Positions 4,953 through 5,799 of a DNA stretch of 5,799 nucleotides are shown in pieces; the first letter of the stretch is position 1; the number at the start of each line of letters is the position of its first letter. The notes under the pieces are model-generated. The model was not told the origin of the DNA, searched no databases, and saw nothing but the letters and a program-made list of their open reading frames with translations. Both the position numbers and the translations under genes were made by a program. The stretch spans positions 1 through 5,799 of the forward strand of contig JABSSP010000140.1 in NCBI GenBank assembly GCA_013213985.1, read 5' to 3'. This DNA comes from Candidatus Babelota bacterium (GTDB lineage: Bacteria > Babelota > Babeliae > Babelales > Vermiphilaceae).

Positions 4953-5799
4953 AACAGATTTAACAGCTTTAACAATTGCATCAGCATCAATGCCTTCGAA
5001 TGCAAGTAATTCTTCAGGCGTTCCTGAGCGCGGTAATTTAGTTACCGCCAAACAAGTGATGTTAATGTCGGTGTTACGAACCTCATACGCAACAGCTTGC
5101 CCTAAACCGCCCTCTAAATAATGATCTTCAACCGTAATAATACGGTTGCCACTTGCACGTGCACACTCGAGAATAGTTTTTGCATCAATTGGCTTTATTG
5201 AATAAAGATCGATCACTGAAATTGAAATACCATCTTTTTTTAACATGTCATGTGCTTTAAGCGCTTCAAAAAGTGTAACACCCGCGCCAATAACACACAC
5301 TTTATCTTGATCACTCTTTTTCAAAACATGACAACCACCAATAAAAAAGTCTTGCGACAAATCATACATGACCGGTGTGGCCATGCGCGTTGTGCGCAAA
5401 TAAGAAATTCCCTGATTATATTCTGCCATCTGTCCAACTAAACGATGCGTGCTCACTGCATCACAAGGATATAACACAATTGATCCGGGCAACGAACGCA
5501 TGAGTGCAATATCTTCAAGCCCCATTTGTGACGGGCCATCTTGACCAATAGAAACACCCGCGTGTGAGCCAACTAAACGTACATTTGATTGTCCAATTGC
5601 CGCCATACGAATTTGATCAAAGGCACGACTAAAAAAGGAAGCAAAGGTGGAAATAAAGGGAACAGCACCGCGCAGTTCAAAACCAACGCCCATTGAAATC
5701 ATATTTTGTTCTGCAATAAAACATTGTACAAAACGATCAGGAAATTTTTCTTCAAATAATTCTGCAAAGGTAGAATTTTTAACTTCGGCGTCAAGCGAA
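4950..5799 (-). CDS. tkt: Transketolase, C-terminal half (5' partial at right edge)
   Basis: The frame continues past the ATG at 5702 to the window edge (visible start S-L-D-A-E-V-K-N-S-T-F), so the N-terminal thiamine diphosphate-binding half lies outside; about 282 residues are visible. Transketolase moves two-carbon ketol units between sugar phosphates in the non-oxidative pentose phosphate pathway, as a cytosolic homodimer. The pyrimidine-binding domain shows KNSTF, AEQNM with the conserved cofactor-activating Glu (visible residue 30, codon 5709-5711), FDQIRMAAI and GSHAGVSIGQDGPSQMGLED. The C-terminal domain shows VIGAGVTLFEALKA, SIKPIDAKTI, TVEDHYLEGGLGQAV and LPRSGTPEELL. DGPSQM, with Gln where the yeast and E. 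coli enzymes have His, and the whole C-terminus resemble the animal-type (human TKT) branch. DXS is unlikely because the DHY-EGG and PRSG motifs follow transketolase. No frameshift is seen. The TAA stop (4950-4952) is also part of the inverted repeat stem. Confidence 0.95.
   Translation of the reverse strand, partial: SLDAEVKNSTFAELFEEKFPDRFVQCFIAEQNMISMGVGFELRGAVPFISTFASFFSRAFDQIRMAAIGQSNVRLVGSHAGVSIGQDGPSQMGLEDIALMRSLPGSIVLYPCDAVSTHRLVGQMAEYNQGISYLRTTRMATPVMYDLSQDFFIGGCHVLKKSDQDKVCVIGAGVTLFEALKAHDMLKKDGISISVIDLYSIKPIDAKTILECARASGNRIITVEDHYLEGGLGQAVAYEVRNTDINITCLAVTKLPRSGTPEELLAFEGIDADAIVKAVKSV

Noticed and set aside
5250..5441. Plus-strand open frame opposite the transketolase gene
   Set aside because: It is antisense to strongly conserved codons and has no recognisable domain.
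5700..5702. ATG as start of a 250-residue transketolase C-terminal protein
   Set aside because: In-frame codons upstream encode the conserved KNSTF and AEQN motifs of transketolase, so this Met is internal.

Overview
The window is AT-rich bacterial DNA with five protein-coding genes, two of them cut by the window edges, and no RNA gene or CRISPR array that I can see. No gene fixes the taxon. Three things make me favour a host-associated, reduced-genome lineage such as Candidatus Dependentiae (TM6): the style of the hydrolase lipoprotein, the membrane-anchored fragment at the left end, and an animal-type transketolase. This assignment is from memory and is an inference of about 0.5 confidence.

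Layout. Positions 1-429 (+) hold the C-terminal end of an unrecognised protein that ends in one membrane helix and a basic tail. A hairpin and a candidate promoter follow. Positions 557-2449 (+) encode a complete two-domain ABC-F ATPase, most like the YheS/ABCF3 type. It converges on a complete QmcA-like SPFH/band-7 membrane protein at 2500-3435 (-), and the two share a compact A/T-flanked hairpin (2448-2488) that should terminate transcription both ways. Positions 3436-3731 are a divergent intergenic region with promoter-like elements and small inverted and direct repeats. Positions 3732-4766 (+) encode a predicted lipoprotein with an alpha/beta-hydrolase fold. It converges on the C-terminal half of a transketolase (4950-5799, -), which runs off the right edge.

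The most unusual structure is non-coding. Between the hydrolase and transketolase genes, 4777-4952 carries two REP-like units in inverted orientation around an AT-rich spacer of 74 bases. The outer 14-base and inner 14-base blocks are identical between the units, while their centres differ in sequence yet each can still form a small hairpin. The element reaches into the transketolase stop codon.

The genes do not form an evident pathway or operon: strands alternate (+, +, -, +, -), and each complete gene appears to be its own transcription unit. The roles are translation-associated ATPase, membrane scaffold, envelope-attached hydrolase and pentose phosphate carbon metabolism. I did not find a convincing new multi-gene system. 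The inverted repeat element and the two lineage-style unknown proteins are the best leads.
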